NCBI RefSeq assembly: GCF_000223375.1 | Contig: NC_017386.1 | Coordinates: 196,001 to 260,000, forward strand | DNA length: 64,000 nucleotides | Source: Ketogulonicigenium vulgare WSH-001 | GTDB lineage: Bacteria; Pseudomonadota; Alphaproteobacteria; Rhodobacterales; Rhodobacteraceae | Direction: 5' to 3' | Part shown: positions 1-8,821 of the stretch, piece by piece | Numbering within the stretch: the first letter of the stretch is position 1 | Layout of the letters: every line of letters starts with the position of its first letter | Position numbers and translations under genes: made by a program | Notes under the pieces: model-generated | What the model was told of the DNA's origin: nothing | What the model saw: only the letters and a program-made list of their open reading frames with translations | The model's database searches: none

Positions 1-471
1 TTGCGCGCGCCACCACGGCACATTCACCTGCGCGATGCCCAGATCGCCCAGCGTGCCGCCCGCGATCAGTTCGCGCAGCTTTTCGGACGCCGCGCGGAAC
101 CGGTGCTGGAACACAACGCCAAGGGTGATGCCGCCCCGCGCGGCGATAGCGACCAGTTCGGCACCGGCCGCCGAATCCCGCTCGACCGGTTTTTCCATCA
201 GCACGTGTTTCCCCGCCGCCGCTGCCGCCGTCACGATAGATTTACGCGCATTGGGCGGGGTCAGCACGATCAGCATGTCGATATCGGGCTGCGCCAGCAT
301 CGCCTCAAAACTGGCGGCAATCGGCAGGTTCCACTGGTTGCAAAACGCCTCGAGCCGCAGTGGGTCGCGGTCAAAGACACCGCGCACTTGGGCGATATCG
401 CGCAGCTCCTCTAGGGCGCGGGCATGAATACCGGCAACCATCCCCACCCCGACCAATCCGATCCCGATCAT
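1..471 (-). CDS. Gfo/Idh/MocA-family oxidoreductase (3' end cut by window)
   Basis: Only the first 157 codons are present; the gene runs off the left edge. The product begins with a Rossmann nucleotide-binding loop (GIGLVGVGMVAGIHA, residues 3-17) and carries the family's EKP signature (HVLMEKPVERD, residues 89-99), whose lysine is normally catalytic. Such enzymes are NAD(P)-dependent dehydrogenases of sugars or sugar-like substrates. The start at 471 is preceded by a strong purine-rich ribosome-binding site (GAGGGAGAAGG). It is divergent from the hexuronate operon and shares its 150-bp intergenic region, so a role in sugar-acid metabolism is plausible but is inference. The substrate cannot be told from this half of the protein. 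Confidence 0.85.
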   Translation of the reverse strand, partial: MIGIGLVGVGMVAGIHARALEELRDIAQVRGVFDRDPLRLEAFCNQWNLPIAASFEAMLAQPDIDMLIVLTPPNARKSIVTAAAAAGKHVLMEKPVERDSAAGAELVAIAARGGITLGVVFQHRFRAASEKLRELIAGGTLGDLGIAQVNVPWWRAQ

Positions 472-545
472 GACCTTCTCCCTCTTGCAGTGTCGCTCAA
501 TTTGGCCCGCGCAATTTGGCTTGTCGGGCCGCATTTTGTTATATA

Positions 546-561
546 GGTATTCTAGTATTCC
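546..561. promoter_or_regulatory. Imperfect palindrome upstream of uxuA, candidate operator
   Basis: GGTATTCTAGTATTCC is a 16-bp dyad centred on CTAG, with 12 of 16 positions symmetric. It lies 60 bp before the uxuA start in the divergent intergenic region. Hexuronate genes are commonly controlled by GntR-family repressors (UxuR/ExuR) that bind short palindromes, so this could be such a site. No regulator gene is adjacent, so the assignment is weak. Confidence 0.3.
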
Positions 562-620
562 AGCCATGTCCACCGTGCAATCACCGCACATGGGTCCAAG
601 GCCAAGCTAAGGAGATCGAC

Positions 621-1829
621 GTGCAAAAGACACTGATGCGTCAAACGTGGCGCTGGTTCGGGCCCGAGGACAAAGTCACCCTGCAAGACGCCCGCCAGGC
701 CGAGGCCGAGGGGATCGTCACATCCCTTTATCACATCACCCCCGGCGAAGTTTGGACGCGTGATGCCATTCGCGCGCTGAAACAAAACGTGCAAACCAAC
801 CCCGATGGCAGCGCAACCGGCCTGACATGGGATGTGGTCGAAAGCCTGCCCGTGACCGAGGCGATCAAGACCCAGACCGGCCGCTGGCGCGAAGATATCG
901 CGAATTGGAAGACCAGCCTTGAACACCTTGCGGCCGAGGGGCTGGAGGTCGTCTGCTATAACTTTATGCCGATCCTGGATTGGACGCGCACCGCGCATCG
1001 GCATGTGCTGGACAACGGCGGCACGGCGATGATGTTCGATCTGGCGGAATTCGCCTATTTCGACACTGATATCCTGCGCCGCGATGGGGCCGCGGGCGAT
1101 TATCCCGCCGATGTGCTGGCGGATGCGGCCAAAATCGGCGCCGCGATGAATGACACCCAGCGCGCGGCGCTGGCCGATGCGATTGTGGCGGGCCTTGCGG
1201 GCGCGATGGAATCCTGGACGGTCGACACATTGCGCCAGCAGTTGACGCAATATGCCGGCATGTCGAATGCGGGCCTGCGCCGCCATCTGGTTGATTTCCT
1301 GCAAGAAGTCGTCCCCCATGCTGAAAGGCTGGGTCTGCGCCTGTGCTGTCACCCCGATGATCCGCCCTTTTCGCTGCTGGGTCTGCCCAAAGTTGCCTCG
1401 ACCGAGGAAGACTATCGCCTGATGATCGAGGCCGTCGATAGCCCCGCGAACGGGATCACCTTTTGCACCGGCTCGCTTGGGTCGCGCGATGATGTGGATC
1501 TGCCGGGATTTGTCGAACGGCTGGGGCACCGGATTTCCTTTGTCCACCTGCGCAATGTCACCCGCCACCGCGCGGGCGTGCCGACCGGATTTCTGGAAGA
1601 CACCCATCTGGGCGGCGATGTCGATATGGTCGCGGTGGTGCGCGCGCTGCTGGCGCAGCAAAAACAGCGCCAAACGGCCGGTCGCAGCGATTGGCAGATT
1701 CCCTTCCGCCCCGATCACGGCCAAGATCTATTGACCGATGCCGCGCGGGGGGCGCGCGCCGGTTATCCTGCGGTGGGTCGCCTGAAAGGCATGGCCGAGC
1801 TGCGCGGCGTCATGCACGCTTTGGCCTGA
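621..1829 (+). CDS. uxuA: Mannonate dehydratase UxuA
   Basis: Converts D-mannonate to 2-keto-3-deoxygluconate in hexuronate catabolism. The 402-residue product is close to the roughly 394 residues of E. coli UxuA and starts with the typical QTWRWFGPEDKVTLQDARQA segment. It contains the family's CHPDDPP motif and the FCTGSLGSR segment with the conserved cysteine, both near the metal site, followed by FVHLRNV. I chose the GTG at 621 because AAGGAG lies eight bases upstream; an ATG at 636 is the alternative. A longer reading from 516 would run through the promoter and is not supported. First gene of uxuA-uxuB-uxaC, 24 bp before uxuB. Confidence 0.93.
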   Translation: MQKTLMRQTWRWFGPEDKVTLQDARQAEAEGIVTSLYHITPGEVWTRDAIRALKQNVQTNPDGSATGLTWDVVESLPVTEAIKTQTGRWREDIANWKTSLEHLAAEGLEVVCYNFMPILDWTRTAHRHVLDNGGTAMMFDLAEFAYFDTDILRRDGAAGDYPADVLADAAKIGAAMNDTQRAALADAIVAGLAGAMESWTVDTLRQQLTQYAGMSNAGLRRHLVDFLQEVVPHAERLGLRLCCHPDDPPFSLLGLPKVASTEEDYRLMIEAVDSPANGITFCTGSLGSRDDVDLPGFVERLGHRISFVHLRNVTRHRAGVPTGFLEDTHLGGDVDMVAVVRALLAQQKQRQTAGRSDWQIPFRPDHGQDLLTDAARGARAGYPAVGRLKGMAELRGVMHALA

Positions 1830-1853
1830 TCGCGGGCAGACGGAGGGGGGAAT

Positions 1854-3329
1854 ATGGAACGGTTAAGTGCAAAGGGGCTAAGTTCAAAAGGGCCGGGCGC
1901 CCTGCCCGCAGATATTGCGGTGCCCGGATACGACCGGGCGCAGGTGACAAACGGCATCGTCCATCTGGGCATCGGCGCATTTCATCGCGGCCATATGGCG
2001 GTTTATGTCGATACGCTGCTGGCGGATGATCCCCATTGGGGCATTATCGGCGCCAGCCTGCGCCGCCCCGACACGAAGGTCGCGCTCGAGCCGCAGGACG
2101 GGCTTTATACCGTCTCGGCCCGCGATGGCGCGGGCGAGCAGTTGCGCATCATCGGTGCCATCCGCGAGATTATCGACGCCTCAGCGGATGTCGCTCCGCT
2201 GATCGCCCGCATGGCCGCGCCCGAGATTCGCATCTTTTCCCTGACCGTGACCGAAAAAGGCTATTGCCACGATCCCGCCAGCGGCGCATTGCGCGCCGAT
2301 CACCCCGATGTGGTGGCGGATCTGCAAAACCCCGCCTCCCCTCGCTCGGTGCCGGGCGTCATCACCGCCGCCCTTGCCGCGCGGCGCGCGGGCGGCGCGG
2401 GGCCTGTCACCGTCCTGTCCTGCGACAACCTGCAAGGCAATGGCGAGATTGCCCGCGCCGCTATTACCGGATTTGCGCGGCGGGTTGACCCTGCTTTGGC
2501 CGATTGGATCGCGGCGCATGTCACCTTCCCCTCGACCATGGTCGACCGCATCGTGCCCGCCACCACCGATGCCGACCGCGCCGCCATCGCCGCCCGCCTT
2601 GGGGTGGAGGACGCCTGGCCCATCGTGACCGAACCCTTTCATCAATGGGTGATCGAGGATCACTTCGCCGCCGGTCGCCCCGCCTTTGACAGGGCCGGCG
2701 CGCAGCTGGTCGCCGATGTCGCCCCGTTCGAGTTGATGAAACTGCGCTTGCTGAACGGCAGCCACTCGACCCTCGCCTATCTGGGGCAGCTTTTGGGTCA
2801 CGAGGAGGTCGCGCAGGCGATCCGCGATCCGCTGCTGGGTGCGATGATCCCCCGCATGATGGCAGATGAAATCCGCCCGACGCTGGATGTGCCCGGAATC
2901 GACCTGGGTGATTACTGCGCCGCGCTGGTGGCACGGTTCGCGAACCCCAGCCTGCACCACCGCACGGCCCAGATCGCGATGGATGGCAGCCAAAAACTGC
3001 CGCAGCGCATTATCGCGCCGCTGCGGGCGCGCGCGGGCAAAGGTCTGGCCTCGCCGCTGTTGACCCTCAGTCTTGCCGGTTGGATCGCCTATATGATGCA
3101 GCGCGGCGATACGATCGCCGATCCGCAGGCCGCGCTGCTGCAAACCGCCGCACAAGGCCAATCGCCTGCGCAGGCAACCGCGCGCGTCCTTGGCCTCACC
3201 CAGATTTTCGGGCCGATGGATGATTTTCTGCGCGATCTGATCCCGCAGACCGCCCCCCATGTCGCCCGCATCATCGAAGGCGGCCCCGCCGCCGCGATCC
3301 AATACGCTTTGAAAGGGGCAAATGCATGA
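1854..3329 (+). CDS. uxuB: Fructuronate reductase UxuB (mannitol dehydrogenase family)
   Basis: NAD-dependent polyol dehydrogenase, 491 residues, expected to reduce D-fructuronate to D-mannonate, the substrate of UxuA. The N-terminal Rossmann part contains GIVHLGIGAFHRGHMAVYVD. The family signature KLRLLNGSHS with the catalytic lysine lies near residue 300. Tagaturonate reductase (UxaB) and mannitol dehydrogenase are relatives, but the position between uxuA and uxaC fixes fructuronate as the likely substrate. A GGAGGGGGG ribosome-binding site precedes the ATG. The stop overlaps the uxaC start by four bases, indicating translational coupling. Confidence 0.92.
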   Translation: MERLSAKGLSSKGPGALPADIAVPGYDRAQVTNGIVHLGIGAFHRGHMAVYVDTLLADDPHWGIIGASLRRPDTKVALEPQDGLYTVSARDGAGEQLRIIGAIREIIDASADVAPLIARMAAPEIRIFSLTVTEKGYCHDPASGALRADHPDVVADLQNPASPRSVPGVITAALAARRAGGAGPVTVLSCDNLQGNGEIARAAITGFARRVDPALADWIAAHVTFPSTMVDRIVPATTDADRAAIAARLGVEDAWPIVTEPFHQWVIEDHFAAGRPAFDRAGAQLVADVAPFELMKLRLLNGSHSTLAYLGQLLGHEEVAQAIRDPLLGAMIPRMMADEIRPTLDVPGIDLGDYCAALVARFANPSLHHRTAQIAMDGSQKLPQRIIAPLRARAGKGLASPLLTLSLAGWIAYMMQRGDTIADPQAALLQTAAQGQSPAQATARVLGLTQIFGPMDDFLRDLIPQTAPHVARIIEGGPAAAIQYALKGANA

Positions 3330-4732
3330 GCCTGCTGCATCCCGACCGCCTGTTCCCTGCCAATCCCGCCAGCCGCGATATCGCACGCGATCTGTTCCAA
3401 TCGGTGCAGAACGTGCCGATCATCAGCCCGCACGGCCATACCGACCCGCGCTGGTATGCCGAGGATGCGGCCTTTACCAACGCCTCGGACCTGCTGCTGG
3501 TGCCTGACCATTACGTGCTGCGGATGCTGGTCAGCCAAGGCGTCAAGCTTGAGGATCTGGGCGTCGCACCGCTGGACGGCGGCGCATACGCCCGCGATCC
3601 GCGCAAAATCTGGCAGCTCTTCGCAGCGCATTACCACCTGTTCGCGGGCACGCCGACGCGGCTGTGGATGGATCACACCTTTCAGACGCTGTTCGGGATG
3701 CAGGACCGCCTGACCCCCGCGAATGCCGACCTTTACTTCGACACGATCAACGAAAGCCTGACCCAGCCGGAATTTCGCCCGCGCGCCCTGTTCCAGCGCT
3801 TTAATATCGAGGTGATCTCGACGACTGAGAGCGCGCTGGATGATCTGCGCTGGCACCAGATGATCAAGGACAGCGGTTGGAACGGTCGCGTTGTCACCAC
3901 CTATCGCCCCGATTCCGTGACCGATCCCGATTTCGAGGGCTTTGCCGCAAACCTTGATACATTCGGCGATCTGACCGGCTGTGACACCGGCACATGGCAG
4001 GGCTATCTGGACGCTCACCGCGCCCGCCGCGCCTTTTTCAAAACCCATGGCGCAACCGCATCCGACCACGGCCACCCCAGCGCGCAAACCGCCAATCTGG
4101 ATGCAGCCAGTGCCGCCGCGCTGTATGGCCGTATCCGCACGGGACGCGCTGACGCCGCTGACCGCGCGCTGCTGCGCGCCCAGATGCTGACCGAGATGGC
4201 CAAGATGAGCCGCGACGACGGGCTGGTGATGCAATTGCATGTCGGCTCATCGCGCAATCATGCTGCGGGGATTTTCCAGCGCTTTGGCCGCGACAAAGGG
4301 TTTGATATTCCCGCGCGCGCATCATTCACGGCGGAGCTGCAGCCGTTGCTGGATGTGGTCGGCCTTGATCCCTCGGTGACTATCATCCTGTTTACATTGG
4401 ACGAAAGCAACTACACGCGGGAACTCGCGCCCCTGGCGGGTGCCTATCCCGCGCTGCGCCTTGGCCCGGCATGGTGGTTCCACGACAGTGCCGAGGGGAT
4501 GCGCCGCTATCGCCAGATGGTCACAGAGACCGCCGGTTTTTATAATACCGTCGGCTTTAACGACGACACCCGCGCCTTCCCCTCGATCCCCGCGCGCCAT
4601 GACGTCGCCCGCCGTGTCGATGCGGCTTTCCTTGCCGATCTGGTGGCCGACCACCGGCTGGATCTGGATGAGGCGGCGGGGCTGATGCAGGATCTGACCT
4701 ATGGCCTTGCCAAGAAAACCTATCGGCTTTGA
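3326..4732 (+). CDS. uxaC: Glucuronate isomerase UxaC
   Basis: Isomerises D-glucuronate to D-fructuronate (and galacturonate to tagaturonate), the entry step to the two preceding enzymes. The 468-residue length matches the family (E. coli about 470). Visible hallmarks are IISPHGHTDPRWYAEDA near the N-terminus, where a metal-binding His-x-His is expected, HVGSSRNH in the middle and GFNDDTRAFPSIPARHD near the C-terminus. The ATG overlaps the uxuB stop (ATGA). With uxuA and uxuB this takes glucuronate to 2-keto-3-deoxygluconate. The later KDG kinase and aldolase are not in the window. Its 3' end overlaps the convergent histidine kinase gene by 13 bp. Confidence 0.93.
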   Translation: MSLLHPDRLFPANPASRDIARDLFQSVQNVPIISPHGHTDPRWYAEDAAFTNASDLLLVPDHYVLRMLVSQGVKLEDLGVAPLDGGAYARDPRKIWQLFAAHYHLFAGTPTRLWMDHTFQTLFGMQDRLTPANADLYFDTINESLTQPEFRPRALFQRFNIEVISTTESALDDLRWHQMIKDSGWNGRVVTTYRPDSVTDPDFEGFAANLDTFGDLTGCDTGTWQGYLDAHRARRAFFKTHGATASDHGHPSAQTANLDAASAAALYGRIRTGRADAADRALLRAQMLTEMAKMSRDDGLVMQLHVGSSRNHAAGIFQRFGRDKGFDIPARASFTAELQPLLDVVGLDPSVTIILFTLDESNYTRELAPLAGAYPALRLGPAWWFHDSAEGMRRYRQMVTETAGFYNTVGFNDDTRAFPSIPARHDVARRVDAAFLADLVADHRLDLDEAAGLMQDLTYGLAKKTYRL

Positions 4733-6048
4733 CGGATTGGCAAGGTCAGGCGCACAGATAGCCCGCCACCCGGGCGGTTCGACAGATCCAGCCTGCCGCC
4801 CCGGCGCGCGATAATGCTTTGGGCGATGGCAAGGCCAAGGCCGCTGCCCTCGCCGCTTTCATCCAGCCGCGCGCCGCGTGACAGCAGACGTTCGCGCTGA
4901 TCGTCGGGCAGGCCGGGGCCGTCGTCGCAGATGGTAATGGCGATCTGATCGCCCACCGCTTTGGCCTGCAGCAAAACCTCGGCCGCAGCATGGCGCACGG
5001 CGTTTTCGGTGATCGCGCCCAGCAGTTCGGCCAGCTCCTCGGGCGGCAGGGCAACGGTCAGATCTGCAGGGATTGTATTTTCCAACACCAAAGTCTCGGC
5101 CTCGGGCACGCGGGCCAGCACTGACAGCACGCCCTGCGCGACCTTGCGCAGATCGCTTGTGCCGCGCTGTGCACGGGTGCGCATCAGTTCGAAATCAACC
5201 TGACGCCGCATCCGCGCCACCAGATCATTGATGCTGCGGGCGGCTTGCCCTTGGCCGCTGGCATCCAGACGCGCGGCCTCGCCCAGCAGCGCCTGCAACG
5301 GGGTTTTCAACCCATGCGCAAGGTCGCTGGCACGATGCTGCGCAAGGCGCACCTCTTGCTCATGCTGGTCCAGCAGCGCATCCACCTCGGCCGCCAGGGG
5401 CTGAACCTCGGACGGCCAACCAGCGCCCATCCGCGCCGCCTTACCGCGCCGCAGATGCCCAACGCGGGTGCGTAACGCCTGCAACGGCCGCAGCCCAAGG
5501 TAAATCTGCGCCACACCCGCCGCGATCAGAACCAGTTCCAACACCAGCAGATAGGGCAGCATATCGCGGATGAATTCCTGCCCAGCTGCATCGATACTGG
5601 CCGCATCCATCGCAACCACAACCCGCGCCGCCCCGCCCCCCAACGCGGCGGGCAGCGCGATCTGTTGACTGCGGGCCAACAAATCCTCGCCCTGCGGGCC
5701 AGAGATGCGCGTGAAGGACGGCCCCGTGCCCTTGCCCGTTTCCAGCACCCCATCCCATAACGAGCGTGACCGGCTTTGCCCGTCCGCAGTATCAATCTGC
5801 CAATAGAGCCCGCCGTAAACCCGCTGAAATCGCGGATCAGACAGTGGCGCGCCAGCCGTGACGCCCGCGCCTGCCACAGTCAGCCCCCCCAGCAATTGAT
5901 CGAAATGCACGGTCAGCTCGGCCTCGGCCCGGCGTTCGACATGGCTGTTGAACAGCGATGACAGGCCGACAAAAGCCACCCCCAGCGCCAGCGTAATGCA
6001 GACCAGCCCCAACAGCGCCAGCCGAAGACCCAGCGAGATCGCCCTCAT
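4720..6048 (-). CDS. Membrane sensor histidine kinase of an OmpR-type two-component system
   Basis: 442 residues. A membrane segment at about residues 8-32 and a second at about 166-186 bracket a periplasmic sensor of some 130 residues. A HAMP-like linker follows. The dimerisation/phosphoacceptor box is SDLAHGLKTPLQALLGEA with His245. The ATPase domain has the N box (ITENAVRHA), G1 box (DDGPGLP) and G2 box (GSGLGLAIAQSI). The layout matches QseC/PhoQ-like kinases. The start overlaps the regulator stop by four bases, so the two are co-translated. The signal is unknown; the two neighbouring PepSY proteins suggest an envelope stress or metal cue, which is inference. Confidence 0.9.
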   Translation of the reverse strand: MRAISLGLRLALLGLVCITLALGVAFVGLSSLFNSHVERRAEAELTVHFDQLLGGLTVAGAGVTAGAPLSDPRFQRVYGGLYWQIDTADGQSRSRSLWDGVLETGKGTGPSFTRISGPQGEDLLARSQQIALPAALGGGAARVVVAMDAASIDAAGQEFIRDMLPYLLVLELVLIAAGVAQIYLGLRPLQALRTRVGHLRRGKAARMGAGWPSEVQPLAAEVDALLDQHEQEVRLAQHRASDLAHGLKTPLQALLGEAARLDASGQGQAARSINDLVARMRRQVDFELMRTRAQRGTSDLRKVAQGVLSVLARVPEAETLVLENTIPADLTVALPPEELAELLGAITENAVRHAAAEVLLQAKAVGDQIAITICDDGPGLPDDQRERLLSRGARLDESGEGSGLGLAIAQSIIARRGGRLDLSNRPGGGLSVRLTLPIRQSR

Positions 6049-6707
6049 GCGTCGGTCTGCAGGTAATAGCCAAAGCCGCGCCGCGTATTCAAAATGCCGG
6101 GGCCAAGCTTGCGGCGCAGCCGCGCGATCGCGGCCTCTAGCGCATTCACCTCTTTGGTGTCGTCATCGCCGTAAAGATGTTCCAGCAGTTCCACCGCAGG
6201 CACGGCGCGGCTCTGGTTCAATGCCAGCAATGACAAAATGCGATATTCCAAAGCAGTAACAAAGACTTGCGCGCCGTTCAGCCGCACCTCCATCCGCGTC
6301 GTGTCCACCTCGAGCGCGCCTGCCGCGATGCGCGGCGCGGCCTGCCCGCCTGCGCGACGCACCAGCGCCCGCGCGCGCGACACAAGTTCAGCCATCTGAA
6401 ACGGCTTTGGCAGATAATCATCCGCGCCCGCGTCGATCCCCTCGACGCGTTCCTGCCAGGTGCCGCGCGCGGTCAGGATCAGCACCGGCATCACCCGCCC
6501 GCCCGCGCGCCAGCGGCGCAACACCGTCATGCCGTCCAGTTGCGGCAAGCCCAAATCCAGCACGATCAGATCGTATTCCTCAGTATCGCCCAGAAACCAC
6601 GCCGCCTCGCCATCCGCCGCGTGATCGACCAGAAAGCCCGCCTGCGTCAGCGCCGCCGCCACATCGGCGGCAATGGCGGCATCATCCTCGACACAAAGGG
6701 CGCGCAT
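6045..6707 (-). CDS. OmpR/PhoB-family response regulator
   Basis: 220 residues. The receiver domain shows the acidic pocket (E7, D8, D9), the phosphoacceptor Asp51 in LIVLDLGLP, and Lys101 in YLPKPF. The C-terminal winged helix (about residues 125-218) includes VNALEAAIARLRRKL and RRGFGYYL. It overlaps the kinase by ATGA, and its start shares one base with the stop of the PepSY gene, so transcription runs PepSY, regulator, kinase. The tandem half-sites at 7026-7065 upstream of that operon are its most likely binding sites, implying autoregulation and control of the divergent PepSY gene. Confidence 0.92.
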   Translation of the reverse strand: MRALCVEDDAAIAADVAAALTQAGFLVDHAADGEAAWFLGDTEEYDLIVLDLGLPQLDGMTVLRRWRAGGRVMPVLILTARGTWQERVEGIDAGADDYLPKPFQMAELVSRARALVRRAGGQAAPRIAAGALEVDTTRMEVRLNGAQVFVTALEYRILSLLALNQSRAVPAVELLEHLYGDDDTKEVNALEAAIARLRRKLGPGILNTRRGFGYYLQTDA

Positions 6708-7003
6708 CAGTCGTCATCCTCGTATTCGCTATCGATGATAACGCCGGTCTGCGCATCGATCTCAAGCTCCAACAGACGCCCGTCGAACAGCAGCATCTCG
6801 ATCTCGTAAATGAAGCGACCGTCATCCTCATCGTAATCCACCTCGATCACGCGGCCCGCAACATCCGCCTCGATCCGCGCAAGGATGGTCGACAGGGGCA
6901 GGATCTCGCCGCGCGCCAGGGCGTCGCGGGCGCGATCTTGGTCACTATCGGCAGCGGCCGGCAGCGCAAGCAGGCACACAAAGGGAAGGATTAGATGTTT
7001 CAT
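6707..7003 (-). CDS. Small secreted PepSY-domain protein
   Basis: 98 residues, with a signal peptide of about 18 residues (MKHLILPFVCLLALPAAA). The rest is a single PepSY-like module: a helix with LPLSTILARIEADVAGRVIEV, then beta strands with YEIEMLLFDGRLLELEIDAQTG and a very acidic tail ending EYEDDD. PepSY domains are small periplasmic folds thought to inhibit proteases or bind ligands. It is the first gene of the two-component operon and its stop overlaps the regulator start (TGATG). A role as a periplasmic accessory to the sensor is inference. Confidence 0.8.
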   Translation of the reverse strand: MKHLILPFVCLLALPAAADSDQDRARDALARGEILPLSTILARIEADVAGRVIEVDYDEDDGRFIYEIEMLLFDGRLLELEIDAQTGVIIDSEYEDDD

Positions 7004-7025
7004 GCGCCCCTTATGCCCGATCCGC

Positions 7026-7065
7026 CCTGACTTTTCCCTGACAGGCCGCGTCAGGCGGGCGTCAG
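7026..7065. promoter_or_regulatory. Two tandem half-site pairs between divergent PepSY genes, likely response-regulator sites
   Basis: CCTGAC occurs at 7026-7031 and 7037-7042, exactly 11 bp apart. Its reverse-complement core GTCAG occurs at 7050-7054 and 7061-7065, again 11 bp apart. This gives two direct-repeat pairs facing each other across the divergent promoter region. Hexamer-N5-hexamer spacing on one helical face is typical of OmpR/PhoB-family operators, and the regulator gene is adjacent. That the regulator binds here is inference. Confidence 0.5.
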
Positions 7066-7117
7066 CCTGCTTATGCTAGATCGATTCGTATCACGACCAA
7101 CCCCAAGAGGATACGAT

Positions 7118-7393
7118 ATGAAAACCCTGATGAAATATGCCGCAGTCACCGCCCTGATCCTTGGCGCGGGTGCCGCCGTTGCCCAAACCCAAACCCGTCC
7201 AGCCGACGGCCAATGGATGAGCGTCGCCGCCCTTGCCGCAAAGCTGGAAGGCGAAGGCTATACCCTTTACGAAGTCGAGCGTGACGACGGCGTCTATGAG
7301 GTGAAAATGATCGACGCCCAAGGCTTCCGCGTCGAGGCGCATCTGGACCCCGCCACCGGCGACCGCCTGCAAGGCCCGCGTTGGGACGATTAA
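7118..7393 (+). CDS. Small secreted PepSY-domain protein, divergent copy
   Basis: 91 residues. I place the start at the ATG preceded by AAGAGGATACG rather than farther upstream. The signal peptide is MKTLMKYAAVTALILGAGAA, with cleavage likely after AVAQ. The remainder is one PepSY/YpeB-like module (MSVAALAAKLEGEGYTLYEV, then YEVKMIDAQGFRVEAHLDP and TGDRL). It is divergent from the operon encoding another PepSY protein and the two-component system, so it is a likely regulon member. Its stop overlaps the convergent replication gene by three bases. Confidence 0.78.
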   Translation: MKTLMKYAAVTALILGAGAAVAQTQTRPADGQWMSVAALAAKLEGEGYTLYEVERDDGVYEVKMIDAQGFRVEAHLDPATGDRLQGPRWDD

Positions 7394-8583
7394 TCCGCCT
7401 CAAACGCCTCGGGTGCCAAGTCACGCCAAAAGGCGGCAATCGCCTCGGCATTGAGGGCGGACATCCAGCCATGGCGTTCAAAATCGTCGCGTGCCGCCCC
7501 ATCTAGGCGCGCGACGAATAGCCGTTTGTCGGCATCGCGCTGCGTTGGCGTGCGCGCGGCCGCCAGATCACGAATGATCTCCAACCGACGCGCGCGGCCG
7601 GTCAATGGCTTGGCCGGGGTTTCGCTGCGAAACTCGGACGCCGGTGCGCCCTCAGCCAAGATGCGGGTCAGATAGCCGACCGCGTTGCGCACATCGCTTT
7701 GGCCCGCGACATAATCCAGCTTTTCCTGCACATGGCCCTGCCCATATTCCGCGATCCACTGCCGTGCGAGGCGATCCGACGCGCCAAGCCCGCGCAGCCG
7801 TGCATAGGTATCGGTGTTGCGCAGCCCCTCGCCGTCATCCAGATCGAGGATCGACAACTGCGGGTTCACCTGAATCAAAAACCGGATCTCGGTCACCGTG
7901 CGGCCCATTTTGCGCAGATCGGGCGTCACGATGATATTGGACGTCTTGTTCACCTCGGCCACGGCGGGCTTGATGATCTTGGCGTTCAGATGCTTGAACT
8001 CGTCATAATAGGGGCTGTCCGCCACCCCCATCAGCCGCCGGAACAGATCAATCGACCACCAGCCGGTCGATCCCGTGCGCACGAACCGATAGCAGTTCTC
8101 ATAAAGCGCCAGCGCATGGCCCGAATTGAACCGCCGCTGAATGTTCAGATTGATCAGCGCGAAAACCTTGGGGTCGTTCAGCTTTTCCGCCAGCGCGGGC
8201 GAATAGGCATATTCGCAGACCCCGCCGCGCAGCCGCGCATAGGACAGCATGGCCGACACGCCCCATTCCTGCTGCCCCTCGGCATCCAGCATGTCCCATT
8301 CGGCGACCGTCTCGGCCAATCCGCGCAGCGCCGCTTTCAGCGTCTCGATATCGTTGGAATTATAGCCGATCATCATGCACAACGTGCGCGCATCAATCTG
8401 GTGGCGCGTCGCCGTGGTCAGCGTGTCATAGGCGTTCAGCAGCAGCACATTCGACAGCTTGCGCTGCAGCAGCGACAATTTCCCCGAAATATGAATCGCC
8501 GCGACGTGCTTTTTCACCTCGCCGCGCCGCAGCGGGCCCGTCAACTGATCCTTTGGAATATCTGCGATCTCGCCGCGTGCCAT
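7390..8583 (-). CDS. Plasmid replication initiator, Rep_3-like
   Basis: 397 residues from the ATG at 8583. The central region HISGKLSLLQRKLSNVLLLNAY, then RTLCMMIGYNSNDIETLKAAL and INLNIQRRFNSGHALALYE, is typical of winged-helix initiators that bind iterons. A second winged-helix part follows (WWSIDLFRRLMG, then FKHLNAKIIKPAVAEVNK). The reading frame stays open up to 8856, but that stretch covers the iterons and is cysteine-rich and unlike the family, so I exclude it. The gene is divergent from parA-parB across a 515-bp region with four 22-bp repeats, the classic layout of an iteron plasmid. Confidence 0.85.
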   Translation of the reverse strand: MARGEIADIPKDQLTGPLRRGEVKKHVAAIHISGKLSLLQRKLSNVLLLNAYDTLTTATRHQIDARTLCMMIGYNSNDIETLKAALRGLAETVAEWDMLDAEGQQEWGVSAMLSYARLRGGVCEYAYSPALAEKLNDPKVFALINLNIQRRFNSGHALALYENCYRFVRTGSTGWWSIDLFRRLMGVADSPYYDEFKHLNAKIIKPAVAEVNKTSNIIVTPDLRKMGRTVTEIRFLIQVNPQLSILDLDDGEGLRNTDTYARLRGLGASDRLARQWIAEYGQGHVQEKLDYVAGQSDVRNAVGYLTRILAEGAPASEFRSETPAKPLTGRARRLEIIRDLAAARTPTQRDADKRLFVARLDGAARDDFERHGWMSALNAEAIAAFWRDLAPEAFEAD

Positions 8584-8672
8584 CTGTTCCGCTCTCAAAG
8601 GAATCGCCTTCCCTATTGATGTGACAAAAGGTTCCCAGAGACAATCCTTTTGCGGAAACCTATATGCGCGTC

Positions 8673-8705
8673 CCGTATACGGATACTTAACGCAACGCAC
8701 GTTGC
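8673..8705. promoter_or_regulatory. Palindromes in the rep promoter region
   Basis: CCGTATACGG (8673-8682) is a perfect 10-bp palindrome. On the rep strand it lies between a possible -35 (TTAAGT) and -10 (CATATA) with 18-bp spacing. Next to it, GCAACG and CGTTGC (8692-8705) form a 6-bp inverted repeat with a 2-bp centre. Autoregulation of rep through operators overlapping its promoter is common in Rep_3 plasmids; binding here is inference. Confidence 0.4.
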
Positions 8706-8711
8706 AGGAAA

Positions 8712-8733
8712 GGTATCCAAATACAGGGGCACG
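8712..8733 (+). repeat. Iteron-like element in opposite orientation, near the rep promoter
   Basis: This 22-bp segment reads GGTATCC followed by AAATACAGGGGCACG and matches the first iteron (8888-8909, minus strand) at 16 of 22 positions, including ATACAGGGGCA exactly. It therefore faces the iteron array. Rep_3 plasmids such as R6K or pPS10 carry partial inverted iterons as the initiator's own operator, which suggests the same here. Confidence 0.55.
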
Positions 8734-8821
8734 CTTTGCCGGATTCGCGCAGATTGCCGCTATGTCGTGAAAATAGCCGCAAAACGGGCAGAAATCGCTT
8801 GTTCCACGGGCAGGCCCACCC

